The position numbers and the translations under genes were made by a program. Of a DNA stretch of 64,000 bases, positions 42,355-51,583 are shown piece by piece. Under the pieces are notes generated by a model, which worked only from the letters and a program-made list of their open reading frames with translations, ran no database searches and was not told where the DNA came from. Numbering within the stretch: position 1 is the stretch's first letter; each line of letters begins with the position of its first letter. Origin of the DNA: Clostridium drakei (GTDB lineage Bacteria > Bacillota > Clostridia > Clostridiales > Clostridiaceae); the NCBI RefSeq assembly GCF_000633595.2, contig NZ_JIBU02000005.1, forward strand, positions 62,001-126,000, in the 5' to 3' direction.

Positions 42355-43422
42355 TTAGTCTAGGGAATTTGTTTTTACGAGATATTCAAAATCCAATGGA
42401 ATTTTACTTTCATCGCCTCGACGTATGTTGGTAAATCCGCATTCAAATAACATTTTACGGCAGCGTGCCATATCCATACCGCGATTTTTAGAGGTATCTG
42501 ACTGACAATCTCGAGGATTTGCTCCGCTTTCTGCAGTAATGATATTTGCACCTGATGCATAACTAAGCTGATTTGGTTCATGAACACCCATGTAAGCCAT
42601 GGTAGGTAAGGTAACAGTACAGAGTGCAATAACAGCAACTATATGGGCAAGCCTTAGTTCGCTAATTTGACCATACTTTGCAAAAGGTGTACCCGGTACT
42701 GGTACTCTACGCATTGCAGCATGCTGGTATATTCCCATTTCTGCACCAATAAATATGTTATCAACTAATTGATCTATTGTGTGCTCAGGACCAATTGGTT
42801 CACAACAGGTATACAGTTCTAAACCAGCATCAAGAGCGTTTTGCATTGTCTTGATACGATTTTCAGGTTTTAAGCTTGTATCTATACCTTCTCCTAAACG
42901 ACAAACATGGTATACACCAGTAATGCCAGCCTTCTTTATTTCTTTAAATGTATCAAGGTCAGTATCACCTATATTTGACCATAACTGTGTGGTTGGTGGA
43001 GCAATCTTTTTTGCAAAATGTATAGTATTTAAAAAATTTTCCAGATCATACTCATGCATTGTCATAAGATAAAGTGCATATAGATCTCCTTCTTTACAGA
43101 AACTTATCATTTTCTCTTGTAGTTCCTCCTGACCAATACGGCTTGGTTCAAACTTTGTATGTCCATCGCCAAAGGTACAGAATTTGCATTTTCCAGGGCA
43201 GGGGGATATTTCTACACCAATTTGTCCAAGTATGATGGCAGAATTATCATTTTTGCTTCGGATTATAGAATTTGCAGTACTGCGTATTAGTCCAGATGCA
43301 TAACTTGTTTCATCAATAGACAGAAGGTATTTACACTCTTCTCGGTTTAGGCGGATATTGCTCCAGGACTTATCAAGAATTTGCTGAAGTTTTTGCTCAA
43401 TTTTCATTTTCTTTGTCTCCAT
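42355..43422 (-). CDS. BioB-like radical-SAM protein
   Basis: A 355-aa radical-SAM enzyme with C-P-G-K-C-K-F-C-T-F (CxxxCxxC, about residues 74-81) and a biotin-synthase-like TIM-barrel/BATS layout (later R-V-P-V-P-G-T-P-F-A-K and the C-terminal A-S-G-A-N-I-I-T-A-E-S-G-A-N-P-R-D). It is not a canonical BioB; HydE/ThiH-like or an unstudied branch are possible. It overlaps the C_GCAxxG_C_C gene by 26 bp and is last in a four-gene minus-strand operon with ArsS and an AhpD-like protein. Substrate unknown. Confidence 0.85.
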   Translation of the reverse strand: METKKMKIEQKLQQILDKSWSNIRLNREECKYLLSIDETSYASGLIRSTANSIIRSKNDNSAIILGQIGVEISPCPGKCKFCTFGDGHTKFEPSRIGQEELQEKMISFCKEGDLYALYLMTMHEYDLENFLNTIHFAKKIAPPTTQLWSNIGDTDLDTFKEIKKAGITGVYHVCRLGEGIDTSLKPENRIKTMQNALDAGLELYTCCEPIGPEHTIDQLVDNIFIGAEMGIYQHAAMRRVPVPGTPFAKYGQISELRLAHIVAVIALCTVTLPTMAYMGVHEPNQLSYASGANIITAESGANPRDCQSDTSKNRGMDMARCRKMLFECGFTNIRRGDESKIPLDFEYLVKTNSLD

Positions 43423-43864
43423 TAGTGTTATCCTGAGATAATATCTCGCCTAAAATTTCTGTGACATAGCTTACTAATTTAGGACAAAAGTCAAATAATA
43501 ATCCTTTTTCTAAAATAATTTTCATTTCTTCTGGTTTGCTTATGTCATAGCCTAATAATTCACGGCAAACTGTAGAATTATACTTCATTAAAAATTTTTC
43601 TCTAAATTCCATTATTTTTGATATATTTTCATTTTTGGTGTTAGGGGTATTTGGCAAATAGTGTCCATATTTCAAACCAATTGCCATAAGCGCGCCAATG
43701 ACTGCACCACAGGTTTCACCGCAGAACATGCCGCCGCCAAAGCTGGCAGCGATCTTATTTGTCTGCTTTGTATCCATACCAAGTTCTTGAGCAAAACTGC
43801 TTAGCACCACCTGGCCGCAATCAAAACCCTGCTTAAACAATTCTACAATTTTATTTTCTTTCAT
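43397..43864 (-). CDS. C_GCAxxG_C_C family redox protein
   Basis: A 155-aa protein with the family pattern F-D-C-G-Q-V-V, G-G-G-M-F-C-G-E-T-C-G-A-V-I-G, and C-R-E-L-L-G, plus a late Cys (D-F-C-P-K). Compared with the paralogue at 365, it has an extra Cys in the G-G-G-M-F-C-G-E-T-C-G stretch. It has AGGGAGG upstream and overlaps the radical-SAM gene downstream, so the two proteins probably work together, perhaps as a metal or cluster donor or a reductant (inference). Confidence 0.9.
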   Translation of the reverse strand: MKENKIVELFKQGFDCGQVVLSSFAQELGMDTKQTNKIAASFGGGMFCGETCGAVIGALMAIGLKYGHYLPNTPNTKNENISKIMEFREKFLMKYNSTVCRELLGYDISKPEEMKIILEKGLLFDFCPKLVSYVTEILGEILSQDNTNGDKENEN

Positions 43865-43981
43865 TGATATTTCCTCCCTGCTTCTGAATAAATTTATTTG
43901 ATATATTTGTTATTTATTCAACTTTGGCACATATAAAATTTTGACTTAATGTTTTTAAACTGCGAAAGTTGAGTTATTTAT

Positions 43982-44962
43982 CTAAGTAGTAGTTCCTCCA
44001 CAGCTAGAGCCGCTGCCAGCTGTGCAGGCATAGCAGTGATTTCCAAAAACAATTTTTCGAACAGTTATAGGCTTTTCCTTTAAATCTTTAATTTCATGAA
44101 CGCCTTCTATTGTCCATCCACGTGCTTGATTAAAATCACAGTCGTACAATGTGCCATCTATGCCTACTGAAAGTTGATTACGACACATCATATTTTTTAG
44201 TGTTGCAGGGTTAAAAGCAGATACCAAACGGTTCATGTAAGAATTTAGATTTCCACTGCTTTTTAAAAATTCACCAAATCGACCAATGGGGTTGTTCGTA
44301 ATGGTGTACAATTGATTAAATGTAATTCCATATTTATCCATAAGTTTCTTTTTATATTCCAAAGTTAAGCTGTCTTGCTTAGGAGGTAAAAATGCACCGC
44401 CTGGATTGTATACTAAATTTAGTATTAAATCTAATGTTTTACCGTATCCAAGGTTATTAAGTTTTTTTAGCATTTCAATACAAGCTGTAAAAACTCCATT
44501 GCCTCTTTGTCTATCAGTATCTTTTTCTGAGTAGTAAGGCAGAGATGCTACGATTTCTACTTTATGATTAGCATATAATTCTGGTAAATGAGTATAACCT
44601 TCTCCTGTTAAAATAACTAAATTAGATCGAACTATAGTGTGTATGTTTTTTCTTGATGCTTCCTCTACCAGCCATTGAAAATCAGGATTCATTTCAGGTG
44701 ATCCTCCAGTAATGTCAAGTATAGAAAATTTATTTTCTTCAAATACCTGTAAACAATCTTTCATAGTTTCACGGCTCATCATCTTTGTATGTGTGGGTCC
44801 GGCATTTACATGGCAATGTTTACAGCCTAAATTACAGCAGTTGGTGATATTCATTTGCATGATATCTAATTGAGGCTTTGTCATACAAAAGTCTTGGCCT
44901 TGAACTCTCTTTGAAAAAGAAGGGATTCCATGAAGCTGTTCCAAACATAAATTTTGTTCCAT
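43982..44962 (-). CDS. arsS: ArsS-like arsenosugar radical-SAM protein
   Basis: A 326-aa radical-SAM protein with the ArsS features: N-I-T-N-C-C-N-L-G-C-K-H-C-H near residue 40 and an ending with a Cys-rich C-Y-A-C-T-A-G-S-G-S-S-C-G-G. In characterised relatives ArsS joins methylated arsenic to a sugar through SAM-derived chemistry; some versions are selenoproteins, but this one has Cys. No arsM gene is in the window, so the real substrate in this organism is open. The ATG at 44962 follows AGAAGGTGG; a GTG at 44971 overlaps the site. It starts 12 bp after the AhpD-like gene. Confidence 0.85.
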   Translation of the reverse strand: MEQNLCLEQLHGIPSFSKRVQGQDFCMTKPQLDIMQMNITNCCNLGCKHCHVNAGPTHTKMMSRETMKDCLQVFEENKFSILDITGGSPEMNPDFQWLVEEASRKNIHTIVRSNLVILTGEGYTHLPELYANHKVEIVASLPYYSEKDTDRQRGNGVFTACIEMLKKLNNLGYGKTLDLILNLVYNPGGAFLPPKQDSLTLEYKKKLMDKYGITFNQLYTITNNPIGRFGEFLKSSGNLNSYMNRLVSAFNPATLKNMMCRNQLSVGIDGTLYDCDFNQARGWTIEGVHEIKDLKEKPITVRKIVFGNHCYACTAGSGSSCGGTTT

Positions 44963-44974
44963 ATTTACCACCTT

Positions 44975-45307
44975 CTAAAGTTCAAGCTTTTTAATTACAT
45001 TTTTTGCTTGCATACCATGAGCTAATGTAGCTCCACCTCTAATGGCTGCAGCAACATGAACTGCTTCAATCATTTGCTCCTGATTCACACCCATTTCTAG
45101 AAGTGTTTGAGTATAGGAATCAATACAATAAGGACATTGGATAGCATGTGCCACTGCAAAAGCAATAAGAGCCTTTTCTCTAGCTGTTAATTCACCATCA
45201 GCAAACACCTGACCATAATATTCCATAAACTTTTTCCACATTTCAGGTGCGTCTTCTCCTATGTTTCCAAATTGAAGTAAATCTTCTGGATTGTAATAAG
45301 TATTCAT
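44975..45307 (-). CDS. AhpD-like carboxymuconolactone decarboxylase family protein linked to ArsS
   Basis: A 110-aa alkylhydroperoxidase-like protein with the C-P-Y-C-I-D-S-Y motif (CxxC redox pair) followed by E-A-V-H-V-A-A-A-I-R-G-G and a late His (L-A-H-G). A close group is regularly coupled to ArsS. It is first in the minus-strand operon, under two palindromic operators. A peroxidase or thiol-reductase role is inferred from the CxxC. RBS GGAGGAGG. Confidence 0.88.
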   Translation of the reverse strand: MNTYYNPEDLLQFGNIGEDAPEMWKKFMEYYGQVFADGELTAREKALIAFAVAHAIQCPYCIDSYTQTLLEMGVNQEQMIEAVHVAAAIRGGATLAHGMQAKNVIKKLEL

Positions 45308-45339
45308 TAATTTTCCTCCTCCTGTAGAATTAGTAGTAT

Positions 45340-45394
45340 ATTAGATAATGTCTAATAGTATAGGATAAATAAACTATTAGACATTATCTAATAG
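45340..45394. promoter_or_regulatory. Two palindromic operators between the ArsS operon and padR
   Basis: ATTAGATAATGTCTAATAG (45340-45358) and CTATTAGACATTATCTAATA (from 45374) are two copies in opposite orientation of ATTAGA-N5-TCTAAT. The second overlaps a TAGACA-17-TATAAT promoter (45378-45406) of the PadR gene; the first sits by the divergent operon. This is the arrangement of an autoregulating repressor. Confidence 0.75.
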
Positions 45395-45475
45395 TTATGA
45401 TATAATTCTATAATCTTATGAATAGTCTGTCAATATGAATGTTAATATCATTTTAATTTAAGAGGTGATTATTAT

Positions 45476-45841
45476 ATGAAGCTTTATAAAAAATGTTCTT
45501 GTGAAGGTGGTAATTTAGATAAATTTGTTCAACCCATAATACTTAAAATACTTTATGAATGTGATGCTTATGGTTATGTTATTTTGAAAAAAATAGCTGA
45601 ATCTCCCATGATGAAAGGTGCTAAGCCTGATCCTACAGGGATATATAGGCAATTAAAGACTATGGAAGAAAGAGGTCTTCTTATGTCAAAGGAGCAGATT
45701 TCTGATAATGGAAATTTAGTAAAATGCTACAGTATTACTGAGAGTGGAAAACAATGTCTTTTAAACTGGATTCGTACACTTAAAGATTATAGGGATTCAA
45801 TAGATCTTTTACTTGTAGAAATACAAAAAACAATAAAATAA
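45476..45841 (+). CDS. PadR family transcriptional regulator
   Basis: A 121-aa winged-helix regulator with Y-E-C-D-A-Y-G-Y-V-I-L-K-K-I, P-D-P-T-G-I-Y-R-Q-L-K-T-M-E-E-R-G-L-L and Y-S-I-T-E-S-G-K, all standard PadR features; the C-terminal dimer helix is short. It opens with a Cys-rich stretch (K-K-C-S-C-E-G-G) that might sense metals or arsenic (inference). It is divergent from the ArsS operon and probably binds the paired operators. RBS AAGAGGTG. Confidence 0.9.
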   Translation: MKLYKKCSCEGGNLDKFVQPIILKILYECDAYGYVILKKIAESPMMKGAKPDPTGIYRQLKTMEERGLLMSKEQISDNGNLVKCYSITESGKQCLLNWIRTLKDYRDSIDLLLVEIQKTIK

Positions 45842-45931
45842 ATACAAATCCGATGGAGTTACTTATGAATAATAAATGTAACTACAAAAATTATAGTGTT
45901 CAAACTAAAATGAAAGAAGGGATGATATAAA

Positions 45932-47023
45932 ATGAAAACAAGAATTATTTTAGTTGGTGGATTTCTAGGTGCAGGCAAAACAACACTTCTTTGGGAGGCA
46001 GCACGAAAACTTACTGAAAAAGGAAAACATGTTGGATTAATAACCAATGATCAGGCTTCTGAACTAGTGGATACAGCATTTCTTGAACTTACAGGTGGTG
46101 TTGTATCAGAGGTTAGTGGGAGTTGTTTCTGCTGTAATTTTAACGGTTTCACTAATGCTATTTCCAATATAAAAGCAAAAAAACAGGTAGATATAATTAT
46201 TGCTGAACCTGTGGGCAGTTGTACAGATCTTTCAGCAACTATAATGCAGCCATTAAAAGAGAAACTCGGAAATGATTTGGATATTTCTCCTCTTACAGTG
46301 CTTGTAGATCCAGAAAGATTGAATGATATACTTGATGGAGGAACCTCAGGGTTACATAAAAGCGCAGCTTACATTGTTCAAAAACAGCTTGAAGAAGCAG
46401 ATATTATCGCAATCACTAAAACAGACTTGTTGTCACAAGATAACCTTGAATTATTAAAGAATCGTGCAGCTGATAAGTGGCCTTTAGCTACAATCCTTGC
46501 ATTGAGTTCTAAGAATGGAGAAGGCATGGAAATGTGGCTGAATGAAGTTACTAGTCGTCTTAATGCTGGAACTCATCTGGTAGAAGTGGATTATGACGTT
46601 TACGCAGAGGGAGAAGCAGTTTTGGGGTGGCTTAATACCACATTAGTTCTACATGGCAACTCTGTAAAATGGGATAGTTTAGCAGAAAAGTTATTAAAAG
46701 AATTAGGTAGCCGTTTTGATAACTTAAAAGCAGCTATTGGACATATAAAACTGTTTGTTGAAGCAGGCGATCAATATGTTATTGGTAACTTGACAGGAAA
46801 AAAAGAATCTCTAAATATTAGAGGCAGTGCTGGAATCGGAAATGAAGCTAAAATGATTATTAACGCTCGTGTTGAAATGAATCCAGCCGAACTAGATAAT
46901 ATAGTATCAGAGGTAGTTTCCAAAGTATGTGGAGAAGATATAACCCAAAAGGTTGAAGCATCGAAATGTTTAAAACCAGGACGACCAAATCCAACTCATC
47001 GATATGATTACATAGTAAGATAA
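45932..47023 (+). CDS. CobW/P47K family GTPase (metallochaperone-like)
   Basis: A 363-aa G3E GTPase. The P-loop is G-G-F-L-G-A-G-K-T-T near residue 9, the metal motif is G-S-C-F-C-C-N-F (CxCC), and the guanine specificity loop is I-T-K-T-D-L-L. The C-terminal half is variable in this family. CobW-type proteins deliver zinc or cobalt, and relatives in anaerobes accompany methyltransferase or corrinoid systems. It follows padR by 90 bp in the same direction and precedes the sigma-54 region of operon 3. The metal served is unknown. Confidence 0.88.
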   Translation: MKTRIILVGGFLGAGKTTLLWEAARKLTEKGKHVGLITNDQASELVDTAFLELTGGVVSEVSGSCFCCNFNGFTNAISNIKAKKQVDIIIAEPVGSCTDLSATIMQPLKEKLGNDLDISPLTVLVDPERLNDILDGGTSGLHKSAAYIVQKQLEEADIIAITKTDLLSQDNLELLKNRAADKWPLATILALSSKNGEGMEMWLNEVTSRLNAGTHLVEVDYDVYAEGEAVLGWLNTTLVLHGNSVKWDSLAEKLLKELGSRFDNLKAAIGHIKLFVEAGDQYVIGNLTGKKESLNIRGSAGIGNEAKMIINARVEMNPAELDNIVSEVVSKVCGEDITQKVEASKCLKPGRPNPTHRYDYIVR

Positions 47024-47031
47024 AAACTTTG

Positions 47032-47100
47032 ATTTCAAAATGAAACTAGTTTAATGTATTTTATCATTTTAAAACTGATTATAATTTCAAAGTGATAAAT
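47032..47100. promoter_or_regulatory. Upstream half-sites for sigma-54 promoter 2
   Basis: Three variants of the GTTTCAAAATGATAA motif: ATTTCAAAATGAAAC (from 47032), TTATCATTTTAAAAC (47061-47075), and ATTTCAAAGTGATAA (47084-47098), about 40-110 bp upstream of the -24/-12 element. Confidence 0.6.
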
Positions 47101-47138
47101 ATTAAAATAAATTGTACTAATATTAAGGCTTAAGGCAT

Positions 47139-47154
47139 TGGCATAAGAATTGCT
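47139..47154 (+). promoter_or_regulatory. Sigma-54 promoter 2
   Basis: TGGCATAAGAATTGCT matches -24/-12 with correct spacing. It is followed about 60 bp later by a terminator and not by a gene. Confidence 0.75.
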
Positions 47155-47164
47155 CTGTAAATAA

Positions 47165-47258
47165 GTACAGTCTGATATAAATTTAAAAACCCAAAACCTA
47201 ATTAACCCTAATTAAAAAATACTTAAATACAATCCCTCTTGTATTTAGGTATTTTTTT
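47165..47258 (+). ncRNA. Candidate sigma-54-dependent small RNA
   Basis: From the start expected for promoter 2 to the T-run of a hairpin (AATACTTAAATAC, 47218-47230, with GTATTTAGGTATT, 47241-47253) is about 94 nt. No start codon with a ribosome binding site lies in it. It could be a small RNA or a transcript leader that terminates conditionally. Expression is not shown. Confidence 0.5.
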
Positions 47259-47261
47259 GCT

Positions 47262-47293
47262 GTTTCAATATGATAAAAATATCATATTGAAAC
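47262..47293. promoter_or_regulatory. Palindromic activator site for operon 3
   Basis: GTTTCAATATGATA (47262-47275) and its exact inverse (47280-47293), 4-bp spacer, 14-bp arms. Same motif as 26676. It lies about 212 bp upstream of sigma-54 promoter 3. Confidence 0.75.
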
Positions 47294-47504
47294 CGAAATT
47301 GTATCTTTTTGATAAAAATGTATAAGAAATTACAATAAATTTAAATAAAATGATTTCTAGGGTCATGTGAAGCTTGTTTATAAGAAAGGCTTTCTATAAC
47401 TGAAAATTAGAAGAGCTTATCCAAGCGTGCAAGGTATTCAGCTTATATTTTTATAAAATATATAGGTGTTAGTAATGATAGTAATATAATAAAAATTATG
47501 ACAT

Positions 47505-47520
47505 TGGCATAAAAAATGCT
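47505..47520 (+). promoter_or_regulatory. Sigma-54 promoter 3 (operon 3)
   Basis: TGGCATAAAAAATGCT: -24 box and spacing correct, one mismatch in the -12 box (ATGC for TTGC). It precedes the binding-protein gene by 60 bp. The 47294-47504 stretch has no gene; a weak, degenerate match to the palindromic repeat lies near 47418. Confidence 0.7.
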
Positions 47521-47580
47521 TTGTGATAAGTATATGGTAACAAAATGACAAATGTAAAAACTATATGAGGGGGAACAAAC

Positions 47581-49176
47581 ATGAAAAAAATAACTAGTAT
47601 TTTAGTAAGCATGGTGTTTGTTATTACAGCAATGTTTACTGGATGTGGAAAACAACAGGCAGCAAATAATACTAATGAAGCTAAAGGAAAAACATTAGTA
47701 TATGGAGCAGAAATGGAAGATGAAAAATTAAATCCAATATTGATAGAATCACATGCTTTTGCTAGTGATTTAATTTTTAGGGGACTTATGAGATTTGATG
47801 AAAACAATGTACCTAAACCTGAAATAGCAGAATCTTATAAAATATCAGACGATAAACTAACATATGATTTTAAGATAAAAAAGGGTGTTAAATTTCATGA
47901 TAATACAGAGGTTAAGGCTGAAGATGTTGTTTTTACTGTAAAAAGTATATTAGATGACAAGGTAAATTCAGAAGTTAAGCCTCAATTTGAAGAAATAAAA
48001 GATGTACAAGCTTTAAATGATTATGAAGTTAAAGTTACATTAAAAAAACCTTTTCCAGCATTATTGGATAAAATGACTGTGGGACTAGTTCCAAAGCATG
48101 TTTTAGAAGGAAAAGATATAAATACAGCAGAATTTAATCAAAAGCCAATAGGAGCAGGACCATATAAATTTGTAAAATGGGATAAAGGCAGTAGTTTGAC
48201 AGTAGAAAGATTTAAGGATTATAAAGGTGGCAGACCAGATAAAGTAGGTAATATAGATAAGGTTGTACTTAAATTTATACCAGATTTTAATGTTAGAGCT
48301 ATGCAATTAAAAACTGGAGAACTAGATGCAACTTTAATTGACCCTAATCAGGTTGCTAATTTAGAAAAGGAAAGTAAGGTTACTTTAAATAAAATACCTA
48401 CAGCAGATTATAGAGGCATAATGTTTAACTTTAAGACAAAACCAATGTTTAAGGATGTAAATGTTAGAAAAGCTTTAAACTATGCCACAGATAAAGAAAG
48501 TATAGTAAAAGGAATACTTCTTGGTTATGGATTTGCAGCATATTCACCAATTCAACTTAATAAATTTAATGATCCTGACGTAGAAAAATATGAATATAAC
48601 TTGGATAAGGCAAATGAACTATTAGAGCAAGCTGGATGGAAGAAGGGTGCAGATGGTATAAGAGAAAAAGATGGTCAAAAGCTTCAGTTTACATTGTTTG
48701 CAAGAAATAATGATGATACTAGAGTTAAAATTGCCAATTATGTAGCATCTCAAGGTAAGAAAGCTGGTTTTGATATAAAAGTTGATGCAAGAGATCCAAA
48801 GGCTATGAAGATAAAAGATACAGAAGCTTTTGTAATTGGATGGGGAAGTCCATTTGATGCAGATGATAACACTTATAAGATATTCCATTCCAGTCAAGCA
48901 GATCATGGAAGTGGAAACAACTTTGGTTACTATTCAGATCCTAAAGTAGATGAAGCTTTAGAAAAAGCAAGAACTACTAGTGATGAGAATGAAAGAAAGA
49001 AATATTATGCAGATTTCCAAAAAGAATTAGCAGATAATCCTGCCTTTAGTATGGATGCATATATAACAGCAATTTATGGAGTAAATAAGAAAGTTTCAGG
49101 ATACACAACTAAGAGAGTTTTAGGACATCATGGAGAAGGCTTCTTGTGGAATACTGAGGAGTGGAAGATGCAATGA
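47581..49176 (+). CDS. Family 5 solute-binding lipoprotein, operon 3
   Basis: A 531-aa SBP_bac_5 protein with a signal sequence and lipobox (M-F-T-G-C), then the peptide/nickel-binding fold ([22 protein letters not shown]). It is less like the operon 1 and 2 proteins than they are to each other, more on the general Opp/Dpp side. The gene is first in operon 3, downstream of sigma-54 promoter 3, with GAGGGGG upstream of the ATG. The ligand is unknown. Confidence 0.9.
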   Translation: MKKITSILVSMVFVITAMFTGCGKQQAANNTNEAKGKTLVYGAEMEDEKLNPILIESHAFASDLIFRGLMRFDENNVPKPEIAESYKISDDKLTYDFKIKKGVKFHDNTEVKAEDVVFTVKSILDDKVNSEVKPQFEEIKDVQALNDYEVKVTLKKPFPALLDKMTVGLVPKHVLEGKDINTAEFNQKPIGAGPYKFVKWDKGSSLTVERFKDYKGGRPDKVGNIDKVVLKFIPDFNVRAMQLKTGELDATLIDPNQVANLEKESKVTLNKIPTADYRGIMFNFKTKPMFKDVNVRKALNYATDKESIVKGILLGYGFAAYSPIQLNKFNDPDVEKYEYNLDKANELLEQAGWKKGADGIREKDGQKLQFTLFARNNDDTRVKIANYVASQGKKAGFDIKVDARDPKAMKIKDTEAFVIGWGSPFDADDNTYKIFHSSQADHGSGNNFGYYSDPKVDEALEKARTTSDENERKKYYADFQKELADNPAFSMDAYITAIYGVNKKVSGYTTKRVLGHHGEGFLWNTEEWKMQ

Positions 49177-50138
49177 TTTCAAGATTTGTAGTAAAGAGAA
49201 TATTTCAAGGATTGCTTGTAATATTTTTCCTAAGTATATTAAGCTTTGCTATTATTAATGCTGCGCCGGGTGATCCGGCTACAGCTTTATATGGGCCATT
49301 AGCAGATAGACTTACCACAGAAGAAAGAACAAGGATAAATAAAAATTATGGAGTTGACAGACCAGTAACTGAAAGATATGTAAAATGGTCAAAAAGCATG
49401 TTAAAAGGAGATCTTGGAATTTCATATTTGGAAGGAAGAAAAGTTACAGATATATTAAGGGAGAGAATACCAAATACTTTAATGCTATTTTCAAACTCAA
49501 TAATATTAATATTAATTTTATCACTTACGTTAGGGTTGAAGGCAGGTTTTAATGAAGGTTCCCTTTGGGATAAATTTATAAGTTCATTAAGTGTTATATT
49601 TTATTCTATTCCTTCCTTCTGGTTAGCCCTTTTATTCATAATAGTTTTTTCAGTTCAGCTTGGTATATTTCCTTCATCAGGAATTAAAAGTGTAGATGGA
49701 GATGGTAGTATAGTCGATATGATAAAACATCTAGTAATGCCTGTTTCTGTAATGGTTATTGCACATGTTGGGGCCTATGCAAGATTTATTCAGGAAAAAG
49801 TTAAGGAAGAGAGCAATAGTCATTATGTAACTGCATGTAGAGCAAATGGAATGGAAGAAAGGAAGATAATGAAGGGAATTGTGAAGAATGCATTAGTACC
49901 CTTTATAAATTATCTTGGTATAACCATACCTGGCTTTTTTGGTGGATCAGTTATGATTGAAACGGTTTTTTCCTGGCCAGGCTTAGGTATGATAAGTGTC
50001 AAAGCTGCTAATTCGAAAGATTATCCATTACTAATGGGAACTATCTTTATAACAGGGGTAATGGTAGTTATAAGCATAATTATAACTGATATAATAGAGC
50101 TTTCTATAAATCCTTCTTTGAGAAAGCAGGTGACATAA
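49173..50138 (+). CDS. Opp/Nik-type ABC permease B, operon 3
   Basis: A 321-aa permease with about six helices, N-terminal A-P-G-D-P-A and the EAA loop ([12 protein letters not shown]). The ATG at 49173 overlaps the stop of the binding-protein gene (ATGA) and is the natural start; an upstream GTG at 49161 is inside that gene. It forms the channel with the next gene, whose ATG again overlaps. Confidence 0.9.
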   Translation: MISRFVVKRIFQGLLVIFFLSILSFAIINAAPGDPATALYGPLADRLTTEERTRINKNYGVDRPVTERYVKWSKSMLKGDLGISYLEGRKVTDILRERIPNTLMLFSNSIILILILSLTLGLKAGFNEGSLWDKFISSLSVIFYSIPSFWLALLFIIVFSVQLGIFPSSGIKSVDGDGSIVDMIKHLVMPVSVMVIAHVGAYARFIQEKVKEESNSHYVTACRANGMEERKIMKGIVKNALVPFINYLGITIPGFFGGSVMIETVFSWPGLGMISVKAANSKDYPLLMGTIFITGVMVVISIIITDIIELSINPSLRKQVT

Positions 50139-50941
50139 TGAAAAGTAAAAAATCACATGTTATATGGATAACTATACTTCTAATTGTAATTTTTGGAGCA
50201 ATTTTTGCTCCTTTTATAGCTCATAATAGTCCTTATGATGTAAATTTATCAAAAGTACTTCAAAGTCCCAATAATTCCAATATAATGGGCACTGATGCCA
50301 TGGGAAGAGATATATTTTCAAGAATTCTATATGGAGGAAGAGTTTCACTTAGTGTTGGAATTTTTTCTGTAATGATATCAACTGCTATAGGAATAATATA
50401 TGGAGGAATAAGCGGATATTTTGGAGGGAGATTAGATAACTGTATGATGAGACTTTTGGATACATTTCTTGCTATACCTACTCTAATAATAATGCTTGCA
50501 CTTCAAACCATTATAAGAGGTGGTCTTGTAAGTATTATATTAGTAATAGGTTGTACATCATGGCTTGCTACAGCTAGAATAGTAAGATCACAATTTGCAG
50601 AACTTAGGGATAAGAATTTTGTTAAGGCTGCCATTGTCATCGGAACACCTACCTGGAAGATATTAATCAATCATCTTCTTAAAAATGGTATGCCAGCTAT
50701 TGTTGTAATAGCTACTTTAAATTGTGCTCAGTCTATATTTATGGAGGTATCTATGAGCTTCTTGGGAATAGGAGTACCTCAAGGTACACCTTCCTGGGGG
50801 AATATGCTAAATAATGCACAAAATGACATTTTATCAGGAGCTTGGTGGGTAGTCGTTTTCCCAGGTATCACCATAATAATTTCTATGTTGTGCATTAACT
50901 TTATTGGTGAATATTTAAAGAAGAAAGTTACTTATGCATAG
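50138..50941 (+). CDS. Opp/Nik-type ABC permease C, operon 3
   Basis: A 267-aa permease with G-T-D-A-M-G-R-D-I-F-S-R and the EAA loop (A-A-I-V-I-G-T-P-T-W-K). It shares one base with the stop of the preceding permease gene. It is a partner of the permease at 49173. Confidence 0.9.
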   Translation: MKSKKSHVIWITILLIVIFGAIFAPFIAHNSPYDVNLSKVLQSPNNSNIMGTDAMGRDIFSRILYGGRVSLSVGIFSVMISTAIGIIYGGISGYFGGRLDNCMMRLLDTFLAIPTLIIMLALQTIIRGGLVSIILVIGCTSWLATARIVRSQFAELRDKNFVKAAIVIGTPTWKILINHLLKNGMPAIVVIATLNCAQSIFMEVSMSFLGIGVPQGTPSWGNMLNNAQNDILSGAWWVVVFPGITIIISMLCINFIGEYLKKKVTYA

Positions 50942-50973
50942 GGTGAATAAATAGATAGAAAGGGGTTTTATAT

Positions 50974-51507
50974 ATGAAAAGAGTTTCGAATTTACAACAA
51001 ATGATAAGGGGAGCCTTGCTTATAGCTTTAGGTTTAATACTTCCTGTTCTGTTTCATGGTGTAAGAGATGCAGGTAGTATATTTTTGCCAATGCATATTC
51101 CAATTTTAATTGGAGCATTTGTTTTAGAGCCTTATTATGCATTGTGTGTAGGAGTGCTGACTCCACTACTTAGTCATGTCTTTACAGGAGTGCCTCCATT
51201 TCCATTTGTTTATATAATGATTTTTGAACTTGCTTCCTATGGATTATTTATTTCAATATTTTATAACAAATTTAAGATGAGCGTATATTCTTCCTTGATT
51301 TCAGGTATGATTTTAGGCAGATTAGTAAATATAATAGGAACCTTTGTATTACTTCATATTATAATGAGTAAGCCTTTTAAATTGAGTGTAGTGGCAAGTG
51401 GACTGTTTATTAAAGGTTTACCTGGTATAGTGATACAAATTATTTTAATACCTATTATTGTATATGCCCTTCAAAAGTCTTTAAAGAGAAGTACATCAAG
51501 TTATTAG
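50974..51507 (+). CDS. ECF-type transporter substrate-specific (S) component
   Basis: A 177-aa membrane protein with about six helices, opening I-R-G-A-L-L-I-A-L-G-L-I-L-P and with the loop L-P-M-H-I-P-I-L-I, typical of small vitamin S components. It normally needs EcfA, EcfA' and EcfT, none of which is in the window, so it would use a shared ECF module. Its position inside an Opp/Nik operon is odd. The substrate could be a cofactor or precursor (for example corrinoid or DMB-like), but nothing in the sequence fixes this. RBS AAAGGGG. Confidence 0.75.
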   Translation: MKRVSNLQQMIRGALLIALGLILPVLFHGVRDAGSIFLPMHIPILIGAFVLEPYYALCVGVLTPLLSHVFTGVPPFPFVYIMIFELASYGLFISIFYNKFKMSVYSSLISGMILGRLVNIIGTFVLLHIIMSKPFKLSVVASGLFIKGLPGIVIQIILIPIIVYALQKSLKRSTSSY

Positions 51508-51583
51508 CGTTTTCAATGAATATATATATGTTGATAAGAAAGTATAATCTTAATGATTTAAATTTAGAATAAGAGGTGAGATT

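Noticed and set aside
42355-43422. Considered as biotin synthase or HydE
   Set aside because: The fold resembles them, but no biotin or hydrogenase-maturation genes are nearby and the match is too loose to name.
47415-47450. Possible third copy of the palindromic element (CTTATCCAAGCGTG...)
   Set aside because: Only short, degenerate similarity to the right block of the element; pairing partners are lacking.
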